From Nepenthes gracilis (lineage: Eukaryota > Streptophyta > Magnoliopsida > Caryophyllales > Nepenthaceae): DNA of 64,000 bases. Shown in pieces: positions 25,422-37,752 of the stretch; position 1 is the stretch's first letter; every line of letters starts with the position of its first letter. The stretch lies in the NCBI GenBank assembly GCA_033239525.1, contig BSYO01000004.1, positions 14,360,037 to 14,424,036 on the forward strand, written 5' to 3'. Made by a program: the position numbers and the translations under genes. Below the pieces are notes generated by a model. That model was not told the origin of the DNA. It searched no databases and saw only the letters and a list, made by a program, of their open reading frames with translations.

Positions 25422-26008
25422 TGTGATGGATCATATTTTCTGTCGAAAATCCAACAGAGTTTTATCTATAATACGAAAATCTGTCAATACAAAACCTATA
25501 CAAATTTCTATCTTACAATAACTACAATATACACACTACACATACACAGGATCCCAACTGCCACAAAGGACAACAGGTCGCATCGGCATCATAACTCCGG
25601 GTATGACATTGACTCAAATAAGATGTCAATATAAGCAAATAATAACTAATATATTCAAATAAAACAGGAAATGGGATGGAAGCAATATATAAGGATGAAT
25701 TAAGATATGAAACATGAATTAATACACTTTTCAAATTATATTTATCTTTACGGATCAGGGCCAGTAGGCCTTACTAGCTAAAAGATGGGAGAACGAGGAA
25801 ATGATCATGAAACTCCACATGATCTAAGGCTGAACTGTATACTTAATGTCCCATAGTGGACGGTATATGCTTTCGCCAGTATATAAGGCCAAACAACACG
25901 TGGTGAGTGGTATGCCTATCACTCGGTATACATGGCTAATAAAACACTCCCTAACCTCCCACGGTCTAGAGGAAATCCTCATACTTTTATAGCAACATCC
26001 TAAAATAT
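25422..26008 (-). repeat. Element C 5' LTR, 3' portion (U5 side)
   Basis: Aligns with 19004 onward of the 3' LTR. About 280 bp equivalent to 19203-19482 of the 3' LTR are missing, which removes the candidate splice acceptor. The LINE joins at 26008. Confidence 0.85.
25999..26008. other. Left target-site duplication of the LINE
   Basis: CCTAAAATAT, identical to 34518-34527. Confidence 0.9.
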
Positions 26009-28672
26009 GTCTTTTTTTTTTGTAAGCAAGTATTTTGGATTAAAGGGAGAAAGAATTACAAATTCGATATTTTATTGCCAAGTAAATAGACTTGGGGATA
26101 AAACATAACCGGCTGGGGCATACCCCGAGCAACAAGTACATCCAAAGGTACAAAACAGCCTCTAGAAGGCAACGTTCAAAAAAATCAACAGAAGTTGAAA
26201 AATATAACATCATACCCAGAGGGAAAGCGCCGCTTTCCAACCCCTGCAACCAAAATGCGAAAAACCAGATCTGAAATTTCAAAAAAAAAACAGCTCCAGC
26301 AACCACAAAGGAGCCGACACATACTAAATCAGCAAGCACCAGCACGTCCGGGCAGCAGAGCCAAGAAACAACCCCATCCCAGCCAAGTTACAGCTAGTAT
26401 TGATGCTGTTTTGCATCGGTTCCAGCAAAACCGAGGGTTGCCCCAGGATTATCATAGCCCCCAACACCAGCGAGATGGCCCCAACCGCAACGTCTGGGTT
26501 TCAAGCAAACAGCAAACAGCAGTCCAGAAAACTTCGGTGCTCACCCGACAGCAATAAGAATAATAGGCAATCTCATCATTCTTCAAACAAAGCGCCATAG
26601 GACAAGAAGGATGCAAGGAACCAAGAGTTGCGGCTCCTTCAACATCTTGTAAATACAGCGAGCCAACCGAATTTAGCATCATAACCACCCCGCCAAAAAT
26701 GACAGCCAAACCAAGAAACCCCATCAGCCAAGATCAAACCCCTCACTCCACAAAGAGAGTGCCAAAATAGCAAACATTGAAATTGCGTCAATCAACTCCA
26801 TCAAGGCCATTTGACGTAAAAATCAAGTAGCATCAATTGTACTAATAGTGCATCAAAAGAATCCGCATGACATTCACACCGGTCCCTCATCAACAAGCAG
26901 AAACCAAAGATAAATAGAAGCATCGATGAAAATAGACAAAATATGCACCATGGATAAGAAAACATCACAGCCGCCAAACCGATTTCATCATAACCGGCTC
27001 CTACATAATCCACACAAAGAATCGTATTAAGAGCCTTTGTAAGAACAAAACAGCTTGACAATAGGCCTTAGCCCATCGGCAATAGAGTGCCACCAACAAG
27101 ATCAGCCATTCCAGCATCCACATCCAAGAGTCAACCAGAACCATCGCCACCGCAATCACCGAGGCAACCACAACAGTGCACCAAATCAGCGGCAAAACCT
27201 ACAAGCAACCAAATTGAGAGAGCTTCAAATCCAAAGGCAAAGCAGAAGCAGGCCACTACACATTGCTGATTCTAGCATCATCCGGCCAGCAACCAAGGAC
27301 ATCTACCCCAACGCCATCACCAAAACAAGAGCTTCCACGGGAACCCAATATTAGCGCCAATGCAAGAGCACGGTACCAACCAGCTTCAACCACCTGCGGA
27401 ATGAAGACAGCAACCCATCCCTCCTCCAAAGAAGCAGCAATCAGCATTCCAAGAACCATTCGAGCACCACCATCTCAATATATGGACGCAAAGCAAAGAC
27501 ACAAACAAACAAAACCCTCAATACAACACCAAAACATCCGCATCCAGCCAGAAGTGCCTCCCTCGCCCGAGAGCAAAAAAAAACAGGATCCAAGCTCCTC
27601 ACCACATCGGACAACTAACTACTACAAGACACATCCCGGTGACAACCGGTGTTCCAGACAGCACTTAAAAAGCAACACCACGAAATGGCAACTGCCGCAA
27701 ACAACCAATTCCACCAGCTGCATCCGTAGAACCAATGGAGTCAAGAACCTCGAGCATGCTAATAGTCCGTAGCACCCCCAACCCATTTAGTCAGCAGGGG
27801 GTGCTCAAAGATACACCCACAAATCTCGTAATGCCTCAGTGAAGGCGATTAAAAACCAAAGACAACACCCCCTGCAGAATTAGTAGATCAGAAGATGTAG
27901 CATTAAAACCAACAATCCAATATTCACACCATCAAAAGCGCGCAAAGCCACCTACCACCTCTACATGTACACAAGGCACACTAGCACACCATGACAAACT
28001 CAAGGATACGGGACTGCACCCCCATTTAACATCAGAGCTGACTAGCGGGGGATCACTACAAACCATCAAATAGCGATCACCACCAACAGCACCCCTTCAT
28101 CAATTTTTGCACCACATACATCAAACTCGCAAACCTCACAGAGCTCAAAAAGAGGGGCAAACGATGCACAATCAAGTAGGTAAGCAGACTAGATCATCAA
28201 AACATCATCCAGCAACAACATATTCTACCCATCACAGGAACCAGCTACATGCCACCCCGTTGGATTCTGTTCCATATTACACAAGAACCTCCAGCAAAGA
28301 GCAAGCTCTTAAACATGCTGGAGGTAAAGGCTGGCGTCATCCAAGACCCACATAATGACGCAGCCTGCAAAACAGAACCATCCAAAGCGGCAGTAGCAGA
28401 TAAACCAAAACCATTAAATAATTTTTTTTTTAAATACAACCAAAGCTCCCAAGGAGGGAGCAAAAACCGAACAAATCAAAACTCAACAAGGAAAACATCA
28501 ACCAGTAGGTTCAGAACCGACCGGAAGAGCAACGAGGAGCCACACCCGGCAAGGCACCATCAGAAGATCACCACGGTGCAGATACTCCAACAGCACAACC
28601 CTCAAGGCCAACAAAAGGGCCAGCATCCAACGCCAGCGAAAAGGAACCAATTTTTTTTATTTTTTTTATTTT
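26009..28672 (-). other. Long 3' tail of the LINE, no ORF recognised
   Basis: About 2.66 kb follow the ORF2 stop before the terminal A run (26012-26021). The - strand is T/G-rich with no open frame that I recognise. An A-rich block (28651-28676 on +, mainly T) sits directly after the ORF2 stop, and another A run is at 28420-28430. It may be a long 3' UTR, or a normal 3' end plus captured downstream DNA. Confidence 0.6.
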
Positions 28673-31600
28673 TTATAAGTTCCATCGTCTAACCAGCGAA
28701 CGGTTAGGGCGACCATCAACAGGCAAGGAGGTCTTCAGTTTGTCCCGAACAACGTTTGATATCTGGGAGCAGATCTGGGAAGCATTCTGGTGGAAGGATT
28801 TCTCGAAAATACGATTGTTACGTTCTCTCCAAATAAAATAAACGGTTGCCGCAAGAGAAAGACGCTTGGAGAGGGCAATGAGATTCTTACCTTTCCACCT
28901 GTGGGCAGCCCATTCAACATTATGGAACCAATTTGGGTAATGCCACTGAATGCCAGCAATCCGTTGGATAGAAGTCCACACGGAGGAGGAGAACGGGCAA
29001 GAGAAAAAAAGATGGTTATGGTTTTCAGTGTCCGAATCACAAAGAGAGCAAGTGGGGGATAGGTTGGGAACACCGTGAACACGGTCGGAGGCATTAAGCC
29101 GGCCTTTTATTGCCAACCAAAGGGTGAAGGCGTGGGCAGGAATATGGAAAGAGCCCCAGACTAAGTTGGTCCAGCTTAGTTTCGGTTTGGGGGGGTGAAA
29201 AAGTAGGTAGGCAGACTTCGACGAGAAAACACCATTAGGGCTACCGACCCATCTCAAGGAGTCTTTTTGCTCATTGTTGGGAAGATAATGGGGCATGTTT
29301 GAGACGAGACTAGAAACCTCCTGATCAAAAGGGTTAGGCTAGGCCCATTGGTCGTTTCTGATTATTTGAGACACCTTGCTGTCCCAAGATAAACCAGTGA
29401 CCGAACGAATGCGATCCGTACAAAACCTACTAAGGGGGCCAATTGGGTGCCAATGGTCGTGCCAGACAAAGGTATCAATGCCATCACCAATGATCTTCAT
29501 AGTATGAGAGCACATGAAAGAACGAAGTTTCATGATCTTCCTCCAGCTCCAAGGGGCCGAATCAGGGACTTTGAGGGTCCAGATGCACCGGTCCTTGATT
29601 CTAGTCTTGTGGATCCACGAAGACCAAGCCGATTCAGGGTCTTTAGACATGATACGCCAAAAAGAGTTTCTGAGATGAGGGCTTTATTTTGAGCCTGAAA
29701 ATTCTTGAGCCCCAACCCACCTTCACTCTTAGGGTAACAGATGTCAGTCCAGGCCACTTTTGCGTTGGCCTTCCCATCTATAGAGCCATTCCAGAGGAAA
29801 CGCCTCAAAATGCAGTCGATCTGGTTCAGAATAGATTTGGACAAAATGAAGATTGAAGCCCAATAGAGGTGGATAGATGAGAGGATAGAGGCAACCAATT
29901 GAAGGCGGCCCCCAAAGGAGAGCCACCTGTTCTTCCATGATTTGATGCGACGAGTAATTTTCTCAGTGAGAGTCCGAAACCCGAATCGACACCTGGGTGG
30001 AGATCGGGGACGCCGAGGTATCTAATGGGGAGAGAGCCAACTTTCAACCCCGTGACATTTGCAATATTCTGATTCAGGGATGGGTCTTTAGAGCAAAGGA
30101 AGACCTCGCTCTTGTTTGTGTTTGCCGATAGGCCAGAAAGCCAATAGAATTCCTCAAGACAATCCTTGAGGATCCGGATAGAGCAGACATCAGCATGAGA
30201 GAATAGGAGGAGTTCGTCAGCAAAGGCAAGCATGACAGTATGAGTTGATTCATAATTCCAGTGAAAAGTAAACTTAATGTTCCTACGAACTTTGGATTCG
30301 ATAATCCCATTCAACACCTCCATTGCCAGAACAAAGAGGTAAGGAGAAATGGGATCACCTTGACGAAGACCCTTACCCCCTTTGAAGAAACCAATCGCTT
30401 CCCCATTAATATTAACAGAGTATGAGGGGGTGGTAATACATTGTCTAATCCAGTTTATCATTTTGGGCGGGAATTTCATGATGGTCAGGATATTGATAAT
30501 GAAATCCCAATGAACAGAGTCGTAGGCTTTCATGAGATCAATTTTCATAGCACAACGAGGAGGGTCATGACCAAGGTGGTACTTATGGAGAAGCTCTTGG
30601 GCCAGGAGAATGTTGTCACTGATTTGGCGGTCCGCCACAAAAGCCGTTTGGCACTTGTCCACAAGATAAGGTAAAGTCATCTTTAACCGATTGGCAATAA
30701 TCTTCGAGATGACTTTGTATATGACATTGCAGCATGATATGGGACGATAGTCAGATACCAACCGAGGAGACTGGATTTTGGGAATCAGGCTGATGATCGT
30801 AGAATTCATTTGTTTGAGAAGCTTACCATGATTGAAAAAGTCACGAATGGCTTCACAGACAGATGAACCTATGATTTTCCATGACTCCTTAAAAAAATGG
30901 GAACTGAATCCATCAGGACCCGGGGCCCGATAGTCTCCTATAGAAAAGATCACCTTGCAAATCTCGTCATCACTTACCGGGCCCACAAGAGGGTCCATAA
31001 GCGATTCAGGCACAGAGTGAAGGACATAAGGACGAAGCCGATCCGCATCAGCCAAGCCATACGTGCGGCCAGTCCCAAGAGCCTTTCTAAAGTGTTCCAC
31101 AATCAGATTCTGAACATTTTCGACACCATTGGTAGGATTCCCATCTTGATCAAGGAGGGAAATAATCCGATTCTTATTGTTGTTCCCATTCACAATCTTA
31201 AAAAAGAATTTATTGCACTGATCACCCTCTTTGAGCCACCTTACCTTAGCTTTTTGCTTAGTAAGGTCAGCTTCCTTGGCCAGAGCAGCATGGTAAGCAT
31301 CCTTACAGCTGCGCTCCTCAACAGGATTCCCAAGATTAAATGGAGTTTGACCTTGGATAAACTCAAGCTTCTCCCTAGCACGAATTACCTCCTCGTGAAC
31401 ATCACCCTCGTGGACATTAAGCATTTTAAGAGACTTTTTCACCTGCTTAAGTCGAGACACAAGTCTGAACATAGGCGATCCAATGGTGTCATCCGACCAG
31501 GCATCAGCAACTAAAGGGTGAAATTTTGGGGACTTGGTAAGGAAGTTATTGAACCGAAAAATCCCGTGTTTTCTGGGAGGATCGCCAGCAGGGAGGAAAA

Positions 31601-32294
31601 TACAGGGCGAATGGTCAGAAAGTCTGGCAGGGGGAAAGAGGGCCTTAGCCCTCCGAAATTTGTTAAACCAATGCCCATTGGCGACAACACGATCAAGCTT
31701 TCTGTAAATGCGAAGGGAAGAGTCGCGCCCATCGTTCCAGGTATAGTGCATGCCTTCATGACACACGTCGGCCAGATCGCAGTCTCTAAGACAATTATCA
31801 AGGTCAATGGAGCTTTTGTTATGCCAGATCCCACCCAGGGCCTCGGATGGGGACCGGATAGCATTGAAGTCTCCAAGAGCCGCCCAAGGGAGATCGCCGG
31901 GATGGTTAGACAATGCTCTAAGGCTATCCCATAGGAGCCTACGGAAAATTTCTGAATTTGCACCATATATAAAGGACAGAATGCAGCGAATATTCTTCTC
32001 GAGGAACAGGACCTCAAGATGAACGACCCGGTCCTCCGAGGCAAGGATGATGCACGAAACCAGATTTGGGTCCCAGCCAACCCAAATCCTGCCACTTGAA
32101 CATGCAGAGTAATTCATAAATCAAGACCAGTTAGGTCTGATTCTGGTGGAGACAGTCAGAGAGTTTCTCTCAGCAACCTTGGTCTCCACCAAACCAACGA
32201 TACTACACCTATGAGAGCAAATGAGGTTGCAGACTTCGTGGGCTTTTACAATCCCATTAAGTCCCCTCACATTCCAACAGGCAATGCTAGTCAT
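28673..32294 (-). pseudogene. LINE ORF2: endonuclease, reverse transcriptase and zf-RVT
   Basis: This would nick DNA and copy the LINE RNA at the target. An ATG at 32294 opens MTSIACWNVRGLNG, an AP-type endonuclease start; a stop near 32120 interrupts it. The endonuclease continues with ALGDFNAIRS and RLSDHSPCIF. Reverse transcriptase follows: YRPISCCNVIYKVISK, MKAYDSVHW, LRQGDPISPYLF, then FADELLLF at 30213-30224, where the catalytic FADD has become FADE. Frameshifts lie near 30010, 29900 and 29700. The last part (29296-28673) is the RT zinc-binding domain (FTLWLAIKGRLNASDRV; CSLCDSDTENHNHLFFSC). No RNase H is seen. Confidence 0.9.
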
Positions 32295-32322
32295 GGGTTA
32301 GGGTTGAGGGGGGGAAGGAATT

Positions 32323-34458
32323 CTAACCCCCCGAGATTTCTTGATTTCTGCGGGAAGAAACACGATCCCTATTGATGGTTGCTGGGCCGTCACTGGTCAA
32401 ACAGCCAGAAGGGCCAGACAATGAAGCACGAAGGATGGTTATGGTCGGTGGGTCTGGTGTGAAAGGAGTACAAAGATTAGGTGCACCAAACAAGCCTGGA
32501 TCGGAGGAGGCCCTTTCAAGCCTCGTAGGGACTTGACCGGGAGGCTCCGAACAACGTTTTGGACTATCAGGCCCGGAAGGGGGAGGTGAGGGAGATTGTA
32601 GACTGGAAAAGCCTACGCCGTCTGGGGCATTTAGCATAGCCGGGTCGGCCAGGGCCACGCCGAGCACCGGATCAGGGGCAGGACCAATGAGACAGAGAGG
32701 AGGGTCTTGATCACAACCAATGGGCTGCGCTGATGAATTTAGAATGGGCCATTCTGACAAGTCATTTGTGTTTTCCTCTTGTAAGGCCATAAACGAGTTA
32801 GAGGTCGTTATGGCCTTTGGGACGATATCTATGGGCAAGGTTGCAGCCACGGCAGGATTTTTTAGGCGGGGAGACGGCCTAGGAGGAACGGAGGGGGATG
32901 AAACATCCCGAGGAAGGACCTCCTGCTTGGGGACCCAGGAAGCTTTGATTGGGTGACTCTTAACCCTGCTCTTTTCAGGAGCGTCCTTGCGCGTCGGCCT
33001 ATATTGATACTCAATTTTGATATCACATAGGTGTTCATTTAGTTCTCCGGGACGACCTCTAGTCCGAATCTTCACAGAATTGGCCGAGGGGCATTGACCC
33101 CTAACTCAACACAAACCCTAGCGAATCCCAACCGTCCAAGTTTTTCAGTGACCGGATCTAAAAAGAGAGGCTTGCCAACCGCACTCGCAATCCACTTAAC
33201 CCCAGCGGGGTTCAGTATTCAACCGGGATCCCAGACATGGAGATCTAGGTAGGGAAAGATTTGTGTTCTTCACGGGCTAAAATCATACCAGGCTACCAAT
33301 TTTTAAGAAAGAAAGGATGTCCAGCGATCATCCACGGGCCATTAGCCAAACATTTTTCAAGCATGGAGCTTGATGAAAAGCGAAAGAAAAAGAAACCCGA
33401 TTCGTTACACGCCACATGCTGTAGCTCAAATCGCTTCCATATTTTCTTGTTGATATAGTTCACAACATTAAAATGAACAGGATTGCCGACAAAATATCCA
33501 ACGAGGGTGGACCCCAAAAGTCCTCTCCCTGTTGGGTGACTTCAGGTGGAGGGGATAAAATAATATTATCCAAATCAGAAATATCCGGAGGGAAAAATTT
33601 AAGGAAACACTTACCTCTAATAGCCTTTTTTCCGACTACTGAAGCCCATGAGGATCCAGACGGGCCGGAGGCAGGATCAACAGCAGAGCAAGAAGCATCG
33701 GTTCTAGGCAGAACAGAGTCACGATGACTCTGAGAAGGCATCACAAGCAGGCCTGTAGAATCATGTTTTTGGTAAAAAGAGCCGGCAGATTCAAGCTTGC
33801 TCGACGAGGGCAGCAGTGGAGAACGCGAAGCATCCACTGTCGCCAAGCCTTCCGGCCTGTACCGCAAATCAGAAGGGAGAACAGAGGAGTTTGATGAAGT
33901 ACCAACGGGACAGGGGAGTCGATTTGAGAAACTCGCAAGCCCTCCAACCTCAGATTCTAGCGGTAACAACGTGGGGAGCCCAGCCATGAGGGAGGGAACA
34001 GCCAGACTCAAAGGGGCAAAGAGCAGGGCCGGCCCATCCGGAGCATCAGCGGCCACGGCAGGGGCGCAAGAGACCAAAGGGGGGGGCGACATTGAGTTGG
34101 CGGGGTGCAAGACACCCGAATCTTGGAGATCGGGGTAAGAGGGAGGAAAAGAGGGGGAAGGAGGAGGGTCAACAGAGGCCAAGGGGGCTTCAACAGGGGA
34201 AGAGGACCATGAACGACGGCTTGAACGACGTCGGCGAGGGACGGCAGACAGGGGAGGGTATTCAGGGTCGGACGACGAGGTGATGGACGGGGAAGAGGAG
34301 GGTGGACTGGAAAGAGCGTGAGGCCAAGGGGTGGCAGGTCGAGGGAGGAGAAGAGACGGGGATGACGAGGAGATGTGAGGAGGGAGGATAGGGGAAAGAG
34401 GGTCGACGGAATCCGAGGGAGGAGGAGAAGAGGGGACCGGCGCCATGGGCGCCGGCAT
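32323..34458 (-). pseudogene. LINE ORF1: DUF4283-type nucleic-acid-binding protein
   Basis: This would bind the LINE RNA. An ATG at 34458 opens a Pro/Ser-rich N-terminus (MPAPMAPVPSSPPPSDS) that runs about 300 residues. SWASVVGKK then introduces the DUF4283 region, and a frameshift near 33515 moves the frame (VGYFVGNPVHF, IWKRFELQHVACNESG, then NGPWMIAGHPFFLKNW) down to about 33295. More stops follow around 33290-33080, where ARVCVELGV marks the end of the domain before the zinc-knuckle position. The C-terminal 250 residues (33075-32323) are open and Pro/Ser-rich, ending about 28 bp before ORF2, normal spacing for plant L1. Confidence 0.8.
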
Positions 34459-34517
34459 GAGAGGGTGAAGGCTGGCAAACAGGGTTTCAAATCGGCTTAT
34501 GCAGCGAGAGAGAACGG

Positions 34518-34527
34518 CCTAAAATAT
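34518..34527. other. Right target-site duplication of the LINE
   Basis: CCTAAAATAT, identical to 25999-26008. Confidence 0.9.
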
Positions 34528-35544
34528 ACGGTAAGGATAATCACTCACTATAATATACGGTAAGGATAATCCTTGAGTTTTCACTGTAATATCAATGGCC
34601 TACCAAGGGATATTACCCTTTGAAACATAAATTTGTGGTCCTGATTTCATGATTTTTTATTCTTTAAAGGAATGCCCATCAAATTTCTTTCATAAATTTT
34701 TTCCTCTGGAAGAACAAATCATACATATAACAAATTATGACATTTTCTTCGTATACTTGCATAGTTTTCATGTTTCTTTTGGATTTAAGTCTTCACATGA
34801 CTTAATTTATATACGTGGACATCATAAAGTGTAGGGAAGAATAGAAATTCTTACCACCGGGAGACAATTATAACTTTAGTGGCTTCCGAATAACATTTTC
34901 TTTACAAATTGTTAACCAATATACTTTTCCGGAGTATACAAACAAACAAATGCAAATAATCATAGCTTACATAACAATTAAGCCATGTAGAATCATGTAA
35001 AAATACTTAAAAGCCTCAGGTGAATAGTAACTTTGCTAGTTTGGGCATCTGGATGTGCAAAATAGAGCAAAACATGAAAAATCGGACACCTAAATGGTAA
35101 ATAACCCTATTCAAGGTACGAGTTTTCGTTATCTATGGCCAAATTAAGCTTGGAACTCAAAATAATGAGCAAATGGTGATCGGGGGTGGGTCTAGGGTTT
35201 GGGCAAAGCTGATCCGTGCGAAACAAAGGAAAATCATACATTAAACAACAAATAATTCACGCAATAATTATGGGTTCCGTGATTTATATGTTTTGGGTGG
35301 GTACCGGAACAAAAAAATCCAACAGAATACGAATAAAAATTAAAAGACAGAACAAAGAGGGTATGAGTATACTTACCTAGACCCGATCTACCATTTCTCT
35401 AATAGGCTCGTGCTCGAAATCGGATCGGGGGACCTCATTTTCCCTCTTATCTCTCTACCCAGTGTGCCTCTCTCTCCTCCCTTCTTCCTCTCTTTGCGTT
35501 CTGTTTTCCGAACTTCTCCATCCCTGATTTCCCTCTTCCTTCTA

Positions 35545-35575
<31 letters not shown>

Positions 35576-35788
35576 GTTATTATATATATATATGCTTATT
35601 GCTTTTTCTTTAAATCTCAAAACTCAAATCGATACTCGGGTGACTAGATGGACGTACTTCCGGCACTGGTCCAATAATTCAAAATATCTTTCAAAATTTT
35701 ATAATATTTAATTAATTTTTATCACACTCAATTTTTTAAAAATAATAAATAAACCAAATTAAATCGAATAAAAATTCACAATTTTACA
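34528..35788 (-). repeat. Element C 5' LTR, 5' portion (U3 side)
   Basis: Continues the LTR after the LINE and ends at 35788 (TTTTACA on +, TGTAAAATTG on -). It has the (ATT)n tract at 35546-35575 and donor-like CTAG|GTAAGT at about 35380-35371. Confidence 0.85.
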
Positions 35789-36012
35789 GTTGTAAAATCC
35801 AATCTCGTCATTTACAATTAACGACATTAATATTTATCTAATTAACAATCCATTTAATTATGGACATGATTTTCAGACCGACCAAAATAAAAAAGATAAT
35901 AAGACCTGAACACAGGACCCAAAATATTACGTCATTAGGTGGCTCCAAAGACCGATCAAATCATGACGTCGGACCACACAAAATGAGCCATGTCTAAATC
36001 AAAAATTAGAGT
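35789..36012. other. Spacer between elements C and E
   Basis: 224 bp with no gene or repeat that I recognise. Confidence 0.5.
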
Positions 36013-36370
36013 TGTAAGATATGTGTATCTAAAATATAGTAAATTCTAATAATTAAATATGTATAATTAAGTTTGGGATAAGTCAAATTAAGAAAAGTGA
36101 GAAATTGGCCTTAATGTAACAAGCAGCAGATTTAGGCTTGCTGCTTGCTCGAGCCCAACAATGAGCGCCAAAAACAGATTGCTCTAGAAAGGCCTGTGCA
36201 CACCGCTTGCTCAAGCACAAAGGAAAGCGTGAATTCTTGTAGCTATTGGGCACACCGCTCACTCGAGCTAGCCAGAAGGTGTCAATTTTAGTATGTGTGC
36301 ACTTGACGCGCACTCGCTAGGCCCTCGAGCACGAACCCAATTTTCTACCACCGACTAATTTCGTTTTTGT

Positions 36371-36378
36371 TATAAAAG
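36371..36378 (+). promoter_or_regulatory. TATA box of element E LTR
   Basis: TATAAAAG, about 137 nt before the donor-like site at 36508. Confidence 0.65.
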
Positions 36379-36507
36379 GAGAAGGCGAGAAGGCTTAGGG
36401 GCACAAATGATGAATAGCGAAGGAGGGAGAGAAGAAAAGGAAAAAAGAAGGGATTCTTCGCCAATTTCGGTCCAATCAGAATGACAAAAACGGTAGATCG
36501 GTTTAAG

Positions 36508-36968
36508 GCAAGTGTATCTCAAACGTTGTTTTCTATTTTTACCACTTTTTAATATCTCCATTTTGGTATTTATGCCCTAAAACCACTACTTCCATGGTTT
36601 GATGTGAATAGTGTATGTTTTTCTAAATTTTACAAATAGTGTACTATTTTTGGCCTCTAATTGTGTACGAAACATAATCTATCTTCAATTATTTGCCTCC
36701 TCGGCTAATAGGGTCTACTAGTTTGGGTCATTGGATAGTAAAATTAAATTTCAAAGAACAGGCAAAGTCTGATACTAATTTTTGATTTTTGATACATATT
36801 TATATCGATTTATGCTTTTCTCATGGTTATGTATGTGTTTCTATTCTTTGGCAATTCCCATGATTTTTGCTTTATTACATTCATGTTCTATACGAAAGAT
36901 TTTACATTTGTATGTTTTATGGTACCTTATTGGGTTTTGACTCACTCTTGCTATTTTTTTCCTTTCAG
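36508..36968 (+). other. Candidate LTR intron of element E (GC-AG)
   Basis: Donor TAAG|GCAAGTGT; acceptor block ACTCACTCTTGCTATT, then TTTTTCCTTTCAG|A. At 461 nt it is the shortest and cleanest case in the window. Prediction from sequence only. Confidence 0.5.
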
Positions 36969-37527
36969 AATAGACAGTAGAGCTAGTATTGGACGAGTAA
37001 GAATAGACAAAGTTTAACAAAGAGGATTTTTGGGAGCCTCAAGACCTGTTGAAGATTTTGGGAGTTTTGATAGTTTGAATGTAAATGACTAACTTATGGA
37101 TGGAACTTGTATATTTATGGTTTTAGCATGTTATGTATTTTGTTGGAAAAATATTTGTGCTTCTGCAAGTTTATCGTATGGAAATAGTTCTGCTTTCACA
37201 TTCTGATTTTTGGATTTGTACAGGTCCTAGATGGCATCTCTCGCCTGAATGTGATGTAGTAGATAAGAATGTTAAATTGGAGCCATGGATGTATATATGG
37301 CGTTAGATGATCCTGTGTTATGTTGTGGACATATGTTGAGGATTATTTTATCTGTATGTCTTGTTCAGATTGTATAATTCCAGGTTATTTGTATTAGTTT
37401 TTTTTCAATTTTAGAGAAAACTCTACCCATTTTTCTATAAAAATATTATATTATTTTATTTTGGATATTAGTTTTATCTGTTTATTGACGCAGATTATTA
37501 GAGAAAAATAATTTGTTCCGTCACAGC

Positions 37528-37539
37528 TGATATCAGAGA
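37528..37539 (+). other. Primer-binding site of element E
   Basis: TGATATCAGAGA begins two bases after the LTR end and differs from the tRNA-iMet complement TGGTATCAGAG at one of the first eleven bases. Confidence 0.75.
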
Positions 37540-37752
37540 AATGAGATGCCTTAGGATTGATTGATCGTAATGCAGAAGCATAGCGTTATGTTTAAATAGG
37601 GATAGGTCGAGGATAGCTGGGATTAGAAGGGTGTTTACGTGTTAACCCTTAGGCTAGTCCTAAATCATATTGAATTACCATTGACCCCTCCCTTTTAACC
37701 TAATTTCTTGAGGATTATTAATGTTGCAATGTTCTTGATTATATGATATAAA

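Larger units (their letters stand above)
26009..34517 (-). mobile_element. L1-type LINE (non-LTR retrotransposon), 5' end at right
   Basis: On the - strand: a short leader, ORF1 (34458-32323), ORF2 (32294-28673), then a long 3' tail to an A run (T run at 26012-26021 on +). Flanks CCTAAAATAT at 25999-26008 and 34518-34527 form a perfect 10-bp target-site duplication, the usual mark of target-primed insertion. It sits in the 5' LTR of element C, whose sequence resumes on the far side. It appears close to full length, but frameshifts and an altered RT box make it inactive. Confidence 0.92.
19004..35788 (-). mobile_element. Element C: chromovirus (Tekay/Del-like), - strand, both LTRs; 5' LTR split by a LINE
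   Basis: The 3' LTR is 19004-21150; the 5' LTR is 25422-26008 plus 34528-35788. The internal region reads gag, protease, RT, RNase H, integrase from 25147 down to 21181. The LTR starts TGTAATATACC and TGTAAAATTG agree. No clear target-site duplication was found (GTCCT on the left, GTTGT on the right), so one end may have mutated. Many stops break the ORFs. Confidence 0.85.
36013..37525 (+). repeat. Element E 5' LTR
   Basis: It starts TGTAAGATATGTG, placed by alignment with the start of LTR F, and ends TTCCGTCACA. It has CTCGAG palindromes at 36148-36153, 36263-36268 and 36324-36329, TATAAAAG at 36371-36378, donor-like TAAG|GCAAGT at 36504-36513, and a strong acceptor TTTTTTTCCTTTCAG ending at 36968. 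Confidence 0.85.

Noticed and set aside
26092..28692. Many + strand Gln/Thr/Pro/Asn-rich frames
   Set aside because: They are antisense to the LINE 3' tail, overlap one another, and show no domain.
33797..34490. Several overlapping Pro/Ser/Gly/Arg-rich frames on both strands
   Set aside because: Shadows of the GC-rich N-terminal coding part of LINE ORF1.
34523..34571. 29-bp duplication (AATATACGGTAAGGATAATC twice) as a sign of a complex LINE insertion
   Set aside because: The first copy aligns with normal LTR sequence seen in H; the resemblance may be LTR-internal, and the 10-bp target duplication already explains the junction.
19004..35788. Perfect target-site duplication for element C
   Set aside because: GTCCT (18999-19003) and GTTGT (35789-35793) match at only three of five bases; not reported as a feature.
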